A stretch of 64,000 bases of DNA. It comes from Parvimonas micra. Its GTDB lineage: Bacteria > Bacillota > Clostridia > Tissierellales > Peptoniphilaceae. Both the position numbers and the translations under genes were made by a program. Where the stretch lies: NCBI RefSeq assembly GCF_021300775.1, contig NZ_JAJTJP010000001.1, positions 124,001 to 188,000 of the forward strand. Direction: 5' to 3'. Of the stretch, positions 18,328-27,526 are shown piece after piece (the stretch's first letter is position 1; every line of letters starts with the position of its first letter). The notes under the pieces are model-generated. The model had not been told where the DNA came from and searched no databases. It was given only the letters and a program-made list of their open reading frames with translations.

Positions 18328-19536
18328 ATGATAAAAAACAAAAAAATAACTGCTTTTCTAGTCTTAATGATATTCTTGTGCTCATTTGTATCATATAAGG
18401 CTGGAAAAAATTCTGCGGGAATAGTTCCGCAAAGTAATAGTTCAGGAAAAAAAGATGAAAATTCTACAGATTATGGTAGTTTTAAACCATTTGTAGATGC
18501 GATAAAAGATAAATACTATTTCGATATAGATTATGATAAAATGAATACTGAAATTAAGAAGGCAATATTTTCTTCATTAGGAGATCCTTACACTCAATAT
18601 ATGACTGAAAAAGATATGAAAGAACTTCAAAAGACAAGTACAGGAAAGTTTGTTGGGATTGGTGTTCAAGTAAGTGTTAATGATAAAGGAGAAATAGTAG
18701 TTGTTGCTCCAATCAAAGGGGGTCCAAGCCAAAAGGCTGGAATACAAGCAGAAGATATCATTATTAAAGTTGATGATCAAGAACTTGCAAAAAATGATTT
18801 AGAATCTGCTGTAAAACTTATGAGGGGAGAAGAAAAAGCAGGTACTGAAGTTAAGGTAACTATTAAGAGAGTTGTAGATTCTGAAGAAAAGATTCTAGAT
18901 TTTACACTAAAAAGAGAAGAAATTACTACTGAATCAGTTTCTTCTAAGCTTTTAGATAATGGAATATTATATATTCAAATTACAAACTTCGCAGAAAAAA
19001 CTGGAGAAGATTTCGAAAAAGCTGTTGATGAAGGGCTAAAGAAAGGTGCAAAATCTCTAATTATTGACCTTAGAAATAATCCAGGTGGCCTTGTAACGGC
19101 TGTTAAGCAAGTTGCAGATAAGATTTTACCAGATGCTACTATAATGAAGGTTGTGGATAGTAAAGGTCATGAAACGATTGAAAAAGCAAGCGGAAGTGGT
19201 CTTGATATGCCAATAATAGTATTAATAAATAAAGGTTCAGCTTCTGCATCTGAAGTCCTAAGTGTTGCACTTCATGATAATAAAAAAGCTCAATTGCTAG
19301 GAGAAAAATCTTTTGGTAAAGGTATTATCCAATCAATTTTCCCAATTAATAATGAAGGTAAAGCTGAAGGAATTAAGATTACTATTGCAGAATATTTTGG
19401 ACCGAATGGAACTAAAATAAATAAAGTTGGGTTAGAACCTGATCACAAAGTTGAGCAAAAAAATTATTCAAAGATTGGTATCGAACATTTAGATATCGAT
19501 CCACAATTACAAAAGGCTATAGAATTGTTGAAGTAA
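18328..19536 (+). CDS. ctpA: Carboxyl-terminal processing protease (S41)
   Basis: A 402-residue exported S41A peptidase with an N-terminal signal/anchor (ITAFLVLMIFLCSFVSYKAG). It has the DPYTQYM helix, a PDZ domain (GIGVQVSVNDKGEIVVVAPIKG) and the protease core. The catalytic serine is in GSASASEV and the lysine in GEKSFGKG, the Ser-Lys dyad of the family. Such proteases trim or degrade wall-associated and lipoprotein substrates. The gene lies 12 bases after the M23 hydrolase, an arrangement that fits control of that hydrolase, which is inference. A terminator follows. Confidence 0.93.
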   Translation: MIKNKKITAFLVLMIFLCSFVSYKAGKNSAGIVPQSNSSGKKDENSTDYGSFKPFVDAIKDKYYFDIDYDKMNTEIKKAIFSSLGDPYTQYMTEKDMKELQKTSTGKFVGIGVQVSVNDKGEIVVVAPIKGGPSQKAGIQAEDIIIKVDDQELAKNDLESAVKLMRGEEKAGTEVKVTIKRVVDSEEKILDFTLKREEITTESVSSKLLDNGILYIQITNFAEKTGEDFEKAVDEGLKKGAKSLIIDLRNNPGGLVTAVKQVADKILPDATIMKVVDSKGHETIEKASGSGLDMPIIVLINKGSASASEVLSVALHDNKKAQLLGEKSFGKGIIQSIFPINNEGKAEGIKITIAEYFGPNGTKINKVGLEPDHKVEQKNYSKIGIEHLDIDPQLQKAIELLK

Positions 19537-19547
19537 TATTTTGGATT

Positions 19548-19581
19548 AAAAAAAGCAACTAGTTTAAATAGTTGCTTTTTT
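19548..19581 (+). terminator. Terminator after ctpA
   Basis: Stem AAAAAGCAACTA / TAGTTGCTTTTT with a seven-base loop and a closing T-run. It ends the ftsEX-hydrolase-ctpA transcript. Confidence 0.88.
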
Positions 19582-19688
19582 AGTTATATTTTTTAAATTA
19601 ATTTTAAGGAATATTTGATATAATAATAAAAAAATTTTTATTTTTAGTGTCAAGAACGTGTAAAATACCGATGTTTTCAAAACAAAAC

Positions 19689-19717
19689 TTGACTTATTGA
19701 AGTATTTAGAATATAAT
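19689..19717 (+). promoter_or_regulatory. Promoter of the prpC-prkC operon
   Basis: TTGACT and TATAAT are separated by exactly 17 bases, one of the strongest matches in the window. The leader contains a small hairpin, GAAAAC/GTTTTC at 19725-19740. Confidence 0.82.
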
Positions 19718-19765
19718 ATTTTAAGAAAACATAGGTTTTCGTAAAGCTTTTTAAAGGGGTGTAGT

Positions 19766-20518
19766 ATGTCTTTTTATATGAATTCAGATAAAGGAAATGT
19801 TAGGAAGAATAACGAGGACAATTTTCTTTATGAAAGATTTGAAAAATTAAATATATTAATTTTAGCTGACGGTATAGGAGGACATGATAGTGGGGAGATT
19901 GCATCTGATTATGCAGTAAATATAGTTATGAAGTATATTAAGGATAATTATAAGCTGTATTCGGATTATTCTCACTTGTTAGTTGATGCTTTTTGTGAAG
20001 CTAATAAAATTATATATGAAATTAATTTAGAAAAAAATTCAGGGGATGAAGGAGTTTCCAAGAGATTAATGGGAACTACTTTAGAAGTACTATTAATTGA
20101 TGGAGATATTTTATATTTCGGACATGTAGGGGATAGTAGAATATATATAAAAAATGATGATTTTAAAATGTTAACTAAAGATCATTCTTTAGTTCAATAT
20201 TTATATTCAAGCGGAGCATTAACAGAAGAAGAAGTTAAAAATTATGGCGATAAAAATTCAATCTTAAGAGCTATAGGGATTGAAAAATATGTAGAAGTTG
20301 ATGTCGATTCTATTAGAATTAAACCTAAAGATATTTTGCTTGTATGTTCTGATGGACTTACAAATGAATTAAGCGATGAAGAAATTTCAGAAATGTTAGA
20401 CTTTAAGTATAGTGCCAAAGAAATGGTTGATAATATTATATCTACTGTTACAAATGGTGAAGCTAAGGATAATGTTACTGTTGGAATTTTTAAGAATGAT
20501 GAGGAGACTTTATGTTAG
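19766..20518 (+). CDS. prpC: PP2C-type Ser/Thr protein phosphatase
   Basis: A 250-residue PPM/PP2C phosphatase that removes phosphate from substrates of the neighbouring kinase. Metal-binding motifs are visible in order: RKNNEDNF, ADGIGGHDSGE, GHVGDSRIY, CSDGLTNEL and AKDNVTVGIF. It starts with AAAGGGGTG upstream and overlaps prkC by seven bases, the classical Firmicutes prpC-prkC pairing that keeps phosphatase and kinase levels linked. Confidence 0.96.
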   Translation: MSFYMNSDKGNVRKNNEDNFLYERFEKLNILILADGIGGHDSGEIASDYAVNIVMKYIKDNYKLYSDYSHLLVDAFCEANKIIYEINLEKNSGDEGVSKRLMGTTLEVLLIDGDILYFGHVGDSRIYIKNDDFKMLTKDHSLVQYLYSSGALTEEEVKNYGDKNSILRAIGIEKYVEVDVDSIRIKPKDILLVCSDGLTNELSDEEISEMLDFKYSAKEMVDNIISTVTNGEAKDNVTVGIFKNDEETLC

Positions 20519-22452
20519 GATCAATTTTAAATGGCAGATATGAGATAATTGAAAAAGTTGGAATTGGCGGAATGGCCATAGTATATAAAGCTAAAGATAT
20601 CTATTTAAAGAGAATAGTTGCTGTAAAAGTTTTGAAAGAACAATATCTTGATGATAAAGAATTCATTAAAAAATTTGTTATTGAAGCTCAATCTGTTGCT
20701 AATTTAAATAATCAAAATATAGTTAAAATCTATGATGTTGGTCAACATATAGAAGATGGAAAAATCTTTAACTATATTGTTATGGAATATATTAATGGTA
20801 AGACTTTAAATGAATTAATTAAAGATAAGGGAAGATTAAATTCAACTGCAGTAGTTTCTATTTCAAAACAAATAGCTAATGCGTTGGATTGTGCACATAA
20901 ACATCATATAATACATAGGGATATAAAACCTCATAATATTATTATTGATGAAAATTTGAATGTTAAGGTTACGGATTTTGGTATAGCTAGAATTGCTACT
21001 AGTTCAACTATAACTTATACTTCATCAGTTCTTGGAACTGTGCATTATATTTCTCCAGAACAAGCAAAGGGAAAATTTATTGATGAAAAATCAGATATTT
21101 ACTCTTTAGGTGTTGTAATGTATGAAATGGTAACTGGTAGGGTACCTTTTGATACGGATAATGCAGTTGGAATAGCTATGCAACATATTAATGAACCTTT
21201 AGTTGAACCGATAAAGCTTGTACCAAATTTAGAACCATGGTTAAATTCTATTATTGTTAAATGTATGGAAAAAACACCAGAAAATAGATTTGATAGTGCT
21301 AGTAGTTTGATTAAAGCATTAGATGATAAACATATTGATAATAATCAAAAAGTTACTTTTAATGATAATTCTGATAGAGCTATTTATAGAGAATCAGTTT
21401 ATAAGACAAGTAAAGCAAAAGATTCTAATAAGCCAATTATTAGAAATAGTAATAAAAATAGAGAACAATTAAATAAGAAAAAAGGTATTTTTGATTATAG
21501 TATAACTTATGTAATTCTAGCATTACTAATTATTGCTTCTGTATTTTTCATTTATAGATTAGCTGTTTCAAATAAGGCTACAGACAATGTTAAAGTACCT
21601 GCGGTTACTGGGTTAGATAAAGATGAAGCAATAAAATTACTAAAAGAAAAGAAATTAAATGGTCTTATAGTGAAGACGGTTAATGATGATTCTGTTGAAG
21701 CTGGAAAAATTGTTGAACAATCACCAGCTGCAAATTCCGAAGTAAAAGAAGGAACAAATGTTGAGTTGACTGTTAGTGTTGGTAAGAATAAAACTATAGT
21801 TCCTAATTTATCAAATATTGATTTAGATAAAGTAGAAGATATTTTATCAAAGAGTAATTTATCTCTTGGAAAAGTCGAAAGAAAATATGATGATAAAGTT
21901 GATGAAAACAAAATAATCAGTCAAAGTGTAAATTTTGGGGAAGAAGTTGAAAAGGGAACTAAGATTGATATTGTTGTCAGCAGAGGAAAAGAAGATAAAA
22001 AAGTTGAAGTTCCTGATTTGATGGGTAAGACAGAAGCTGAAGCTATTAAGATTCTTTATGATAGTGGACTTGCTGTTGGTAAAACTGAAAAGAAAGCGGA
22101 CAACCAAAAGGCTGGAACGGTTATTTGGCAATCTTATGGTAAGGGAGTAAAAGTTGACGCTGAAACTAAGATAGATATTGTTATTAGTTCTGGTAAGTCT
22201 AATTCAGATAGTGTTCTAAACTTAAATTATTATACTGAAGCTGGTGCTGTTACTAAGAAATATACTGTAAATGAACCAGATAAAAATTACCAATTAGTAA
22301 TTACTAAGAATTCTGACGCAGGTGAAACAAAGATTTATGAAAAAACAATAGTAACTGGCGGAGGAAAATTAACAATTAATATAAAAGCTAAGTCTTCTGA
22401 TAGATTCAATATTTATATAAATGGAGAACTAATTTTATCAGGTGAGAATTAA
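20512..22452 (+). CDS. prkC: Ser/Thr protein kinase with three PASTA domains
   Basis: A 646-residue membrane kinase that senses peptidoglycan fragments. The kinase domain (residues 1-270) has GIGGMAIVYKAKD, VAVKVLK, HRDIKPHNII and DFGIAR. A charged linker leads to one membrane helix near residues 333-355. Three PASTA repeats follow, at about 363-425, 426-493 and 497-562. An extra domain of about 80 residues (563-646) with strand-like KYTVNEPDKNYQLVIT comes after the last PASTA, where many relatives stop. Order prpC-prkC-rsgA-rpe is as in Bacillus. Confidence 0.96.
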   Translation: MLGSILNGRYEIIEKVGIGGMAIVYKAKDIYLKRIVAVKVLKEQYLDDKEFIKKFVIEAQSVANLNNQNIVKIYDVGQHIEDGKIFNYIVMEYINGKTLNELIKDKGRLNSTAVVSISKQIANALDCAHKHHIIHRDIKPHNIIIDENLNVKVTDFGIARIATSSTITYTSSVLGTVHYISPEQAKGKFIDEKSDIYSLGVVMYEMVTGRVPFDTDNAVGIAMQHINEPLVEPIKLVPNLEPWLNSIIVKCMEKTPENRFDSASSLIKALDDKHIDNNQKVTFNDNSDRAIYRESVYKTSKAKDSNKPIIRNSNKNREQLNKKKGIFDYSITYVILALLIIASVFFIYRLAVSNKATDNVKVPAVTGLDKDEAIKLLKEKKLNGLIVKTVNDDSVEAGKIVEQSPAANSEVKEGTNVELTVSVGKNKTIVPNLSNIDLDKVEDILSKSNLSLGKVERKYDDKVDENKIISQSVNFGEEVEKGTKIDIVVSRGKEDKKVEVPDLMGKTEAEAIKILYDSGLAVGKTEKKADNQKAGTVIWQSYGKGVKVDAETKIDIVISSGKSNSDSVLNLNYYTEAGAVTKKYTVNEPDKNYQLVITKNSDAGETKIYEKTIVTGGGKLTINIKAKSSDRFNIYINGELILSGEN

Positions 22453-22453
22453 T

Positions 22454-23329
22454 ATGTTTGAAATAGGCGTTATTTATGATATTTCAAAGGATTTATATTA
22501 TGTAAAAACTGAAACTGGAAGATATATGTCAAAGGCTAGGGGAGTTTTTAGAAAACATAAATTTTCTCCAATGGTTGGTGATAATGTAAAAATTGAAATT
22601 TTTGAAGATTCTACTGCATATATAGTAGAAGTTTTTGAAAGAAAAAATGAAATTTTAAGACCACCGGTTGTAAATGTTGATCAGGCTATAATAGTTTTTT
22701 CTTTAAAAGAACCGGAAATTTCATATAAAATTATTGACAGATATATAATGTATTATGAAATAATGAAAGTTCCAGTAGTTTTATGTTTGAATAAATGTGA
22801 TTTGATTGATAAAGAAATAGAAGAAGATTTTAAAAATACTTATGAAAGATTAGGATATAAAGTAATTTTTAATAGTATTAGTTTGGATAATAGAAATTTG
22901 TTTGAAGAAATTTGTAGAGATAAAATTTCTGTAATTACAGGACCTTCAGGTGTTGGGAAAAGTACAATTTTAAATTTTCTTAATCCAGAATATAATATTT
23001 GGGTTGGAGAAATAAGCAACAAGACAAAAAGAGGTAGACATACTACTAGAGCGGCAACTTTATATGAATTTTTTGATAATTCATTTATTATTGATACTGC
23101 TGGATTTACTTCGCTAGATCTTACAAAATTTATAGACAATGAAACTCAAATTAGAGATGCTTTTGTTGAATTTGAATTTGGGACAAAATGTAAATTTTCA
23201 GATTGTAAACATATTAATGAACCTGATTGTTATGTAAAGGATAAATTAGAAAGTGGAGACATTAGTAAGAGTAGATACGATAGTTATATATTTTACTTAA
23301 ATGAGTATCTAAAAAATAGGAGGTATTAA
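22454..23329 (+). CDS. rsgA: Ribosome small-subunit GTPase RsgA
   Basis: A 291-residue circularly permuted GTPase that checks late 30S assembly. An N-terminal OB fold is followed by G motifs in permuted order: NKCD first, then GPSGVGKST, then DTAGF. The C-terminal zinc site is CKFSDCKHINEPDC. I chose the ATG at 22454, with AGGTGA eight bases before it, over the GTG at 22442. It sits directly behind prkC, which is known to phosphorylate RsgA in Bacillus, and ends exactly one base before the rpe start. Confidence 0.96.
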   Translation: MFEIGVIYDISKDLYYVKTETGRYMSKARGVFRKHKFSPMVGDNVKIEIFEDSTAYIVEVFERKNEILRPPVVNVDQAIIVFSLKEPEISYKIIDRYIMYYEIMKVPVVLCLNKCDLIDKEIEEDFKNTYERLGYKVIFNSISLDNRNLFEEICRDKISVITGPSGVGKSTILNFLNPEYNIWVGEISNKTKRGRHTTRAATLYEFFDNSFIIDTAGFTSLDLTKFIDNETQIRDAFVEFEFGTKCKFSDCKHINEPDCYVKDKLESGDISKSRYDSYIFYLNEYLKNRRY

Positions 23330-23989
23330 ATGTTAGAATTATCACCATCATTGTTATCAGCTGATTTTACAAATTTGAAATCAGATATTGAAATTTTGGA
23401 TAAAAGCGGAGTTAAGTATTTACATTTAGACGTAATGGATGGGATGTTTGTTCCAAATATTTCATTTGGTCCAATGATAATTAAACAATTGAGACCTTTA
23501 ACAAATATGGTTTTTGATGTGCATTTAATGATAGAAGATCCTGATAGATATGTTCAAAGTTTTAAAGATGCTGGAGCTGATATTTTAACTGTTCATTATG
23601 AAGCATGTAAACATCTTCATAGAACTATTTCTTATATAAAATCTTTAGGTATGAAGGCTGGAGTTTCTTTAAACCCCGCAACTAATATTGATGTTTTAGA
23701 TTATGTATTAGAGGATTTAGATTTAGTTTTAGTCATGAGTGTAAATCCAGGTTTTGGTGGTCAAAGCTTTATACCTTCAGCTTTAGATAAAATTAAAAAC
23801 TTAAAAGAAAAGATAAAAGAAAGAAATTTAAATGTTATAGTAGAAGTTGATGGCGGTGTTAAAACTACTAATGTTAAAGATGTTGTAGAAGCTGGAGCGG
23901 ATTTGATAGTTTCAGGTTCAGATGTTTTTGCGGATAAAGAAAATAGAATTAAGGCTTATAATGATATTTTTAATAATTACAAAAAATAA
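23330..23989 (+). CDS. rpe: Ribulose-phosphate 3-epimerase
   Basis: A 219-residue TIM-barrel epimerase of the pentose phosphate pathway, interconverting ribulose-5-phosphate and xylulose-5-phosphate. Family motifs are ELSPSLLSADF, HLDVMDGMFVPNISFGP, DVHLMIEDP, SVNPGFGGQSF and VEVDGGV, which hold the metal-binding and catalytic residues. The ATG directly abuts the rsgA stop and uses an AGGAGG inside the end of rsgA. A terminator follows. Confidence 0.97.
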   Translation: MLELSPSLLSADFTNLKSDIEILDKSGVKYLHLDVMDGMFVPNISFGPMIIKQLRPLTNMVFDVHLMIEDPDRYVQSFKDAGADILTVHYEACKHLHRTISYIKSLGMKAGVSLNPATNIDVLDYVLEDLDLVLVMSVNPGFGGQSFIPSALDKIKNLKEKIKERNLNVIVEVDGGVKTTNVKDVVEAGADLIVSGSDVFADKENRIKAYNDIFNNYKK

Positions 23990-24007
23990 TTATGAGCTAC
24001 AATATAT

Positions 24008-24034
24008 AAAAAGATTGAGTTCTCAATCTTTTTT
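24008..24034 (+). terminator. Terminator after rpe
   Basis: Stem AGATTGA/TCAATCT with loop GTTC, flanked by A-run and T-run. It ends the prpC-prkC-rsgA-rpe transcript just before obg. Confidence 0.8.
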
Positions 24035-24062
24035 ATAATGTATGAAAGAAAAAGAGGTAAAT

Positions 24063-25328
24063 ATGTTTATAGATATTGCAAAAATCGAGTTAAGAGCCGG
24101 AAAAGGTGGAGATGGTTGTGTTTCTTTTAGAAGAGAAAAATATGAACCAGATGGTGGCCCATACGGTGGAGACGGCGGAGATGGTGGAAGTGTAATTTTT
24201 ATATCCGATGAAGGAGTAAGAACTCTTATGGACTTTAGATATAAGAAACACTATTTCGCGCAAAATGGAGAAAATGGAAGAACTAAAAAACAATATGGAA
24301 AAAAAGGTGAAGACCTAATTGTAAAAGTTCCAGTTGGTACTTTAATAAAAGATTTTGAAACAAATAGAGTAATTCATGATTTTAAAGTTAAAGATGATAA
24401 ATTTATTGTTGCAAAAGGTGGAAGAGGTGGAAAGGGAAATGCTAGATTTGCTACAAGTACAAGACAAGCACCTCGTTTTGCACAACCTGGAACAAAGGGA
24501 GAAGAAAGAACAATAAAATTAGAATTAAAATTAATTGCTGATGTAGGACTTGTAGGACTCCCAAATGTTGGTAAATCTTCTTTGCTTTCTGTTTTAAGTG
24601 ATGCAAAGCCTAAGATTGCAAATTATCATTTTACAACTTTAGAACCAAATTTAGGAGTTTGTAGAGTTGAAGAGAATAAATCATTTGTAATTGCAGATAT
24701 TCCTGGGCTTATTGAAGGTGCTAGTGAAGGAATTGGACTTGGTTTTGAATTTTTAAAGCATGTTGAAAGAACAAGACTATTAGTTCATGTGTTAGATGTT
24801 TCAGGCATTGAAGGTAGAGATCCTATTGAAGATTACAATACAATTTATAAAGAGTTAGAACTTTATAATGAAAATATAAAAAATAAAAGAGAAATTATTG
24901 TTGCTAATAAAATAGATTTACTTACTTCAGATGACAACTTAAATAGAGTAAAAGAATATTTTAAAGATAGAACTGTATTAGAAATTTCTGCTGTTACTCA
25001 AATGGGAGTAGGAGAATTAAAATACAAAATTTTTGAAGAATTATCAAAAATTGAAATAGATTATGAAACTTTTGATGAAGAATATGAATATGTAGAAGAA
25101 CTTGAAAAAGAAGCTTATGAAATCTACAGTGAAGATGGTACATTCTATGTTGAAGGACCTCTTATTGAATACTTAGTTTATATAACTAATTTTGAAGATT
25201 ATGATTCATTGAAATATTTCCAAAAGGTATTAACTGATAAAGGTGTTATCGAAGAGTTAAAACAAAAAGGTGTAGAAGAAGGCCAAACTATTGTTATAGG
25301 AGAAATGGAATTCGAATTTTTTGAGTAG
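24063..25328 (+). CDS. obg: GTPase Obg
   Basis: A 421-residue essential GTPase for 50S assembly. The glycine-rich Obg fold (residues 1-158, GGDGCVSFRREKYEPDGGPYGG region) precedes the G domain, with GLPNVGKSS, DIPGLIEGAS and NKID. A C-terminal OCT domain (from about 345) is present, as in other Firmicutes. The start at 24063 has GAGGT at the right distance; the ATG at 24042 would add seven unlikely residues. It opens an obg-yhbY-nadD cluster. Confidence 0.97.
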   Translation: MFIDIAKIELRAGKGGDGCVSFRREKYEPDGGPYGGDGGDGGSVIFISDEGVRTLMDFRYKKHYFAQNGENGRTKKQYGKKGEDLIVKVPVGTLIKDFETNRVIHDFKVKDDKFIVAKGGRGGKGNARFATSTRQAPRFAQPGTKGEERTIKLELKLIADVGLVGLPNVGKSSLLSVLSDAKPKIANYHFTTLEPNLGVCRVEENKSFVIADIPGLIEGASEGIGLGFEFLKHVERTRLLVHVLDVSGIEGRDPIEDYNTIYKELELYNENIKNKREIIVANKIDLLTSDDNLNRVKEYFKDRTVLEISAVTQMGVGELKYKIFEELSKIEIDYETFDEEYEYVEELEKEAYEIYSEDGTFYVEGPLIEYLVYITNFEDYDSLKYFQKVLTDKGVIEELKQKGVEEGQTIVIGEMEFEFFE

Positions 25329-25340
25329 TAAGGAGAATAT

Positions 25341-25634
25341 ATGATAAATCCAAAGCAAAGAGCATATTTAAAGTCTTTAGCTCATTCTATAGAGCCTGTT
25401 ATGAATATAGGTAAATATGGAGTTAATGATGAGACTATAAGACAATTAGATTTAGCTTTAGAAAAGAGAGAACTAATAAAAATTAAGATATTAAATAACA
25501 ATTTAGATGATAATAAAGAGCTAGTAGAACTTGTTTTACAAAAAACAAGAGCAGAATTTGTTCAACATATCGGAAATAAATTTGTTATTTATAGAAGAAA
25601 ACGAAAAGACGAAAATAGAATAGAGTTACCATAA
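25341..25634 (+). CDS. yhbY: YhbY-family RNA-binding protein (CRM domain)
   Basis: A 97-residue single CRM-domain protein. Motifs are LTSLAH-like LKSLAHSIEPVMNIGKYGV at the N-terminus and a C-terminal basic GNKFVIYRRKRK. Relatives bind pre-50S ribosomal particles. The gene lies 12 bases after obg and two bases before nadD, a conserved Firmicutes order linking ribosome assembly and NAD synthesis genes. Confidence 0.93.
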   Translation: MINPKQRAYLKSLAHSIEPVMNIGKYGVNDETIRQLDLALEKRELIKIKILNNNLDDNKELVELVLQKTRAEFVQHIGNKFVIYRRKRKDENRIELP

Positions 25635-25636
25635 TA

Positions 25637-26782
25637 ATGAAAAGAATAGGAATATTAGGTGGAAGTTTCTCACCTATTCATAATGGACATTTGCAAATTG
25701 CACAGGATTGTTTGATAGAAATGGGACTTGATAAAATACTGTTTCTACCAAACTCAAATCCTCCTCATAAAGCAAATGATAAATATCCTTTTGATATAAG
25801 GGTTGCTATGTTAAAATTAGCAATTGAAGATAATGATAAATTTGATATTTCTTTCGTTGAGGAAGACTCTACAAAAATTCATTTTTCTTATAATACAATT
25901 AGAGATAATTTTTATAATACTGAAGATAAATATTATTTTATTATGGGAGATGATGAATTTTTAAATATTAAGTCTTGGAAAGAATATGAAAAATTTTTAG
26001 AAATTACTTCAATAATTGTTTTTTTAAGGAAGTATGATTACAATTATATTTTTGAGAAAAATAGAGAAATTATAGAAAAATATGATGTAAATATTATTAA
26101 TAACTCAGTAATATCAATATCATCAACTGATATTAGAAATAGAATGTATGAAAAAAAATCTATAAGATATCTTGTTCCTGAAAAAGTGAGTAGATATATT
26201 TATGAGGAACTTAATTATTTTGATATTGAAAAAATAAAAAAAGATTTAAAAGAAAAGCTTTCAGAAAATAGATATGAACATTCTTTAAGAGTTGCTGATT
26301 ATTGTAAGAGGCTTGCAAAAATATATAATGCAGATGAGAATAAAGCATATTTATCTGGGCTTGTTCATGATTGTGCTAAAAATTTGGAAGAATACTATAT
26401 GTTGAATAATAAGGTGAATTCTGATATAATATTTGATACTGAAGAAAAAAATAATCCAAAAATTCAACATGGTCCAATAGGTTCTGTTGTTTGTAAAAAT
26501 ATCTATGGTATAGTTGATGACGAAATACTTTCAGGTGTCCGTTATCATACAACGGCTAAAGAAAATATGTCTATGATTGAAAAGATTTTATTTATATCAG
26601 ATAAAATTGAGCCTAATAGAAAGTATGATACTGTTGAGGAATTAAGAAAACTTGCAGATTACAATATTGATAAGGCTATTATTAAATTTTTAAATGATAG
26701 TTTTGATTATTTAGAGAAAAAATCAGAAAGAATACATCCGCTATCTATTAGAGCAAGGGATTATTTAGTAAATATGAGGTGA
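25637..26782 (+). CDS. nadD: NadD-YqeK fusion: nicotinate-nucleotide adenylyltransferase plus HD-domain Ap4A hydrolase
   Basis: A 381-residue two-domain protein. Residues 1 to about 190 are NadD, with GILGGSFSPIHNGHLQIA (nucleotidyl transfer HxGH), LPNSNPPHK, FIMGDDEF and SISSTDIRNRM. It makes deamido-NAD from nicotinate mononucleotide. Residues from about 197 are a YqeK HD domain, with HSLRVADYCKRLAKIY, GLVHDCAKNL, HGPIGSVV and YHTTAKENMS, which in Bacillus relatives hydrolyses Ap4A symmetrically. In most Firmicutes these are two adjacent genes. No stop or frameshift separates them here. The gene lies between yhbY and rsfS, the usual position of the separate pair. Confidence 0.94.
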   Translation: MKRIGILGGSFSPIHNGHLQIAQDCLIEMGLDKILFLPNSNPPHKANDKYPFDIRVAMLKLAIEDNDKFDISFVEEDSTKIHFSYNTIRDNFYNTEDKYYFIMGDDEFLNIKSWKEYEKFLEITSIIVFLRKYDYNYIFEKNREIIEKYDVNIINNSVISISSTDIRNRMYEKKSIRYLVPEKVSRYIYEELNYFDIEKIKKDLKEKLSENRYEHSLRVADYCKRLAKIYNADENKAYLSGLVHDCAKNLEEYYMLNNKVNSDIIFDTEEKNNPKIQHGPIGSVVCKNIYGIVDDEILSGVRYHTTAKENMSMIEKILFISDKIEPNRKYDTVEELRKLADYNIDKAIIKFLNDSFDYLEKKSERIHPLSIRARDYLVNMR

Positions 26783-26786
26783 TTTA

Positions 26787-27095
26787 ATGGAAAAACTTGA
26801 TATTATCTTGAAAGCATTAGATGATAAAATAGCAGAAAATATTGTAAGCATTGATTTAAGAGGAAAATCTTCAATTGCTGAATATTTTGTTATTGCAACT
26901 GGAAGTGTAACTAATCATAATCAAGCTATTTGTGATGAAGTTGAATTCCAATTAAAAAATAATAATATGGACTGTTTAAGTACAGAAGGATATAAAGATG
27001 GAAATTGGATTTTGTTAGACTGTGGAGAAGTTATAGTCCATATTATGACAGAAGATTATAGAAGCTATTACAATCTTGAAAGATTGTGGGCATAG
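26787..27095 (+). CDS. rsfS: Ribosome silencing factor RsfS
   Basis: A 102-residue protein of the RsfS/YbeB family, which binds uL14 and blocks 30S-50S joining in starvation. Recognisable parts are KIAENIVSIDLRGKSSIAEYFVIATGSV, CLSTEGYKDGNWILLDCGEVIVHIM and the terminal YYNLERLW. It starts four bases after the NadD-YqeK stop with GAGGTGATTTA as ribosome binding site. Confidence 0.95.
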   Translation: MEKLDIILKALDDKIAENIVSIDLRGKSSIAEYFVIATGSVTNHNQAICDEVEFQLKNNNMDCLSTEGYKDGNWILLDCGEVIVHIMTEDYRSYYNLERLWA

Positions 27096-27112
27096 ATTTA
27101 GGAGGTAGTAAA

Positions 27113-27484
27113 ATGAGCGTAGAATTTTTAAAAACTGATAAGGCTCCAGCAGCAATTGGACCTTATTCACAAGCTGGAAAAGTTGGTAACTTAATTTTTG
27201 TTTCTGGACAATTACCAATTACTAATGGAGAATTACAAACTGAAATAAAAGCTGCAACACTTGCAAGTTTAACTAATGTTTTAGAAATCATTAAAGCAGG
27301 TGGTGGATGTTTAGAAAGTATTGTTAAAGTTAATGTTTTTGTAAAAGACATGAATGACTTTGAAGCAATCAATGGAGTTTATGCAGAATTCTTTGGTGAT
27401 CATAAACCAGCTAGAGCTTTAGTTCAAGTTGCTAAATTACCAAAAGATGCTTTAATTGAAATTGAAGCAGTGGCTGCTGTTTAA
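27113..27484 (+). CDS. ridA: RidA family imine/enamine deaminase
   Basis: A 123-residue RidA (YjgF/YER057c/UK114) protein that clears reactive 2-aminoacrylate-type enamines. PAAIGPYSQAGKVGNLIFVSGQLP at the N-terminus and the conserved arginine in KPARALVQVAKLPKDALIEIEAVA are diagnostic of the active RidA subgroup. The start is the ATG at 27113 after AGGAGGTAGTAAA; the upstream in-frame ATG has no such site. A terminator follows directly. Confidence 0.96.
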   Translation: MSVEFLKTDKAPAAIGPYSQAGKVGNLIFVSGQLPITNGELQTEIKAATLASLTNVLEIIKAGGGCLESIVKVNVFVKDMNDFEAINGVYAEFFGDHKPARALVQVAKLPKDALIEIEAVAAV

Positions 27485-27498
27485 AAATAATTTTTAAT

Positions 27499-27526
27499 AC
27501 TGATGTTTTAACATCAGTTTTTTTTT
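27499..27526 (+). terminator. Terminator after ridA
   Basis: Stem ACTGATGT/ACATCAGT with loop TTTA followed by eight T residues. Confidence 0.87.

Noticed and set aside
21552-21911. A 119-codon antisense frame within prkC
   Set aside because: It is antisense to the PASTA region, with serine/phenylalanine-rich shadow composition and no ribosome binding site.
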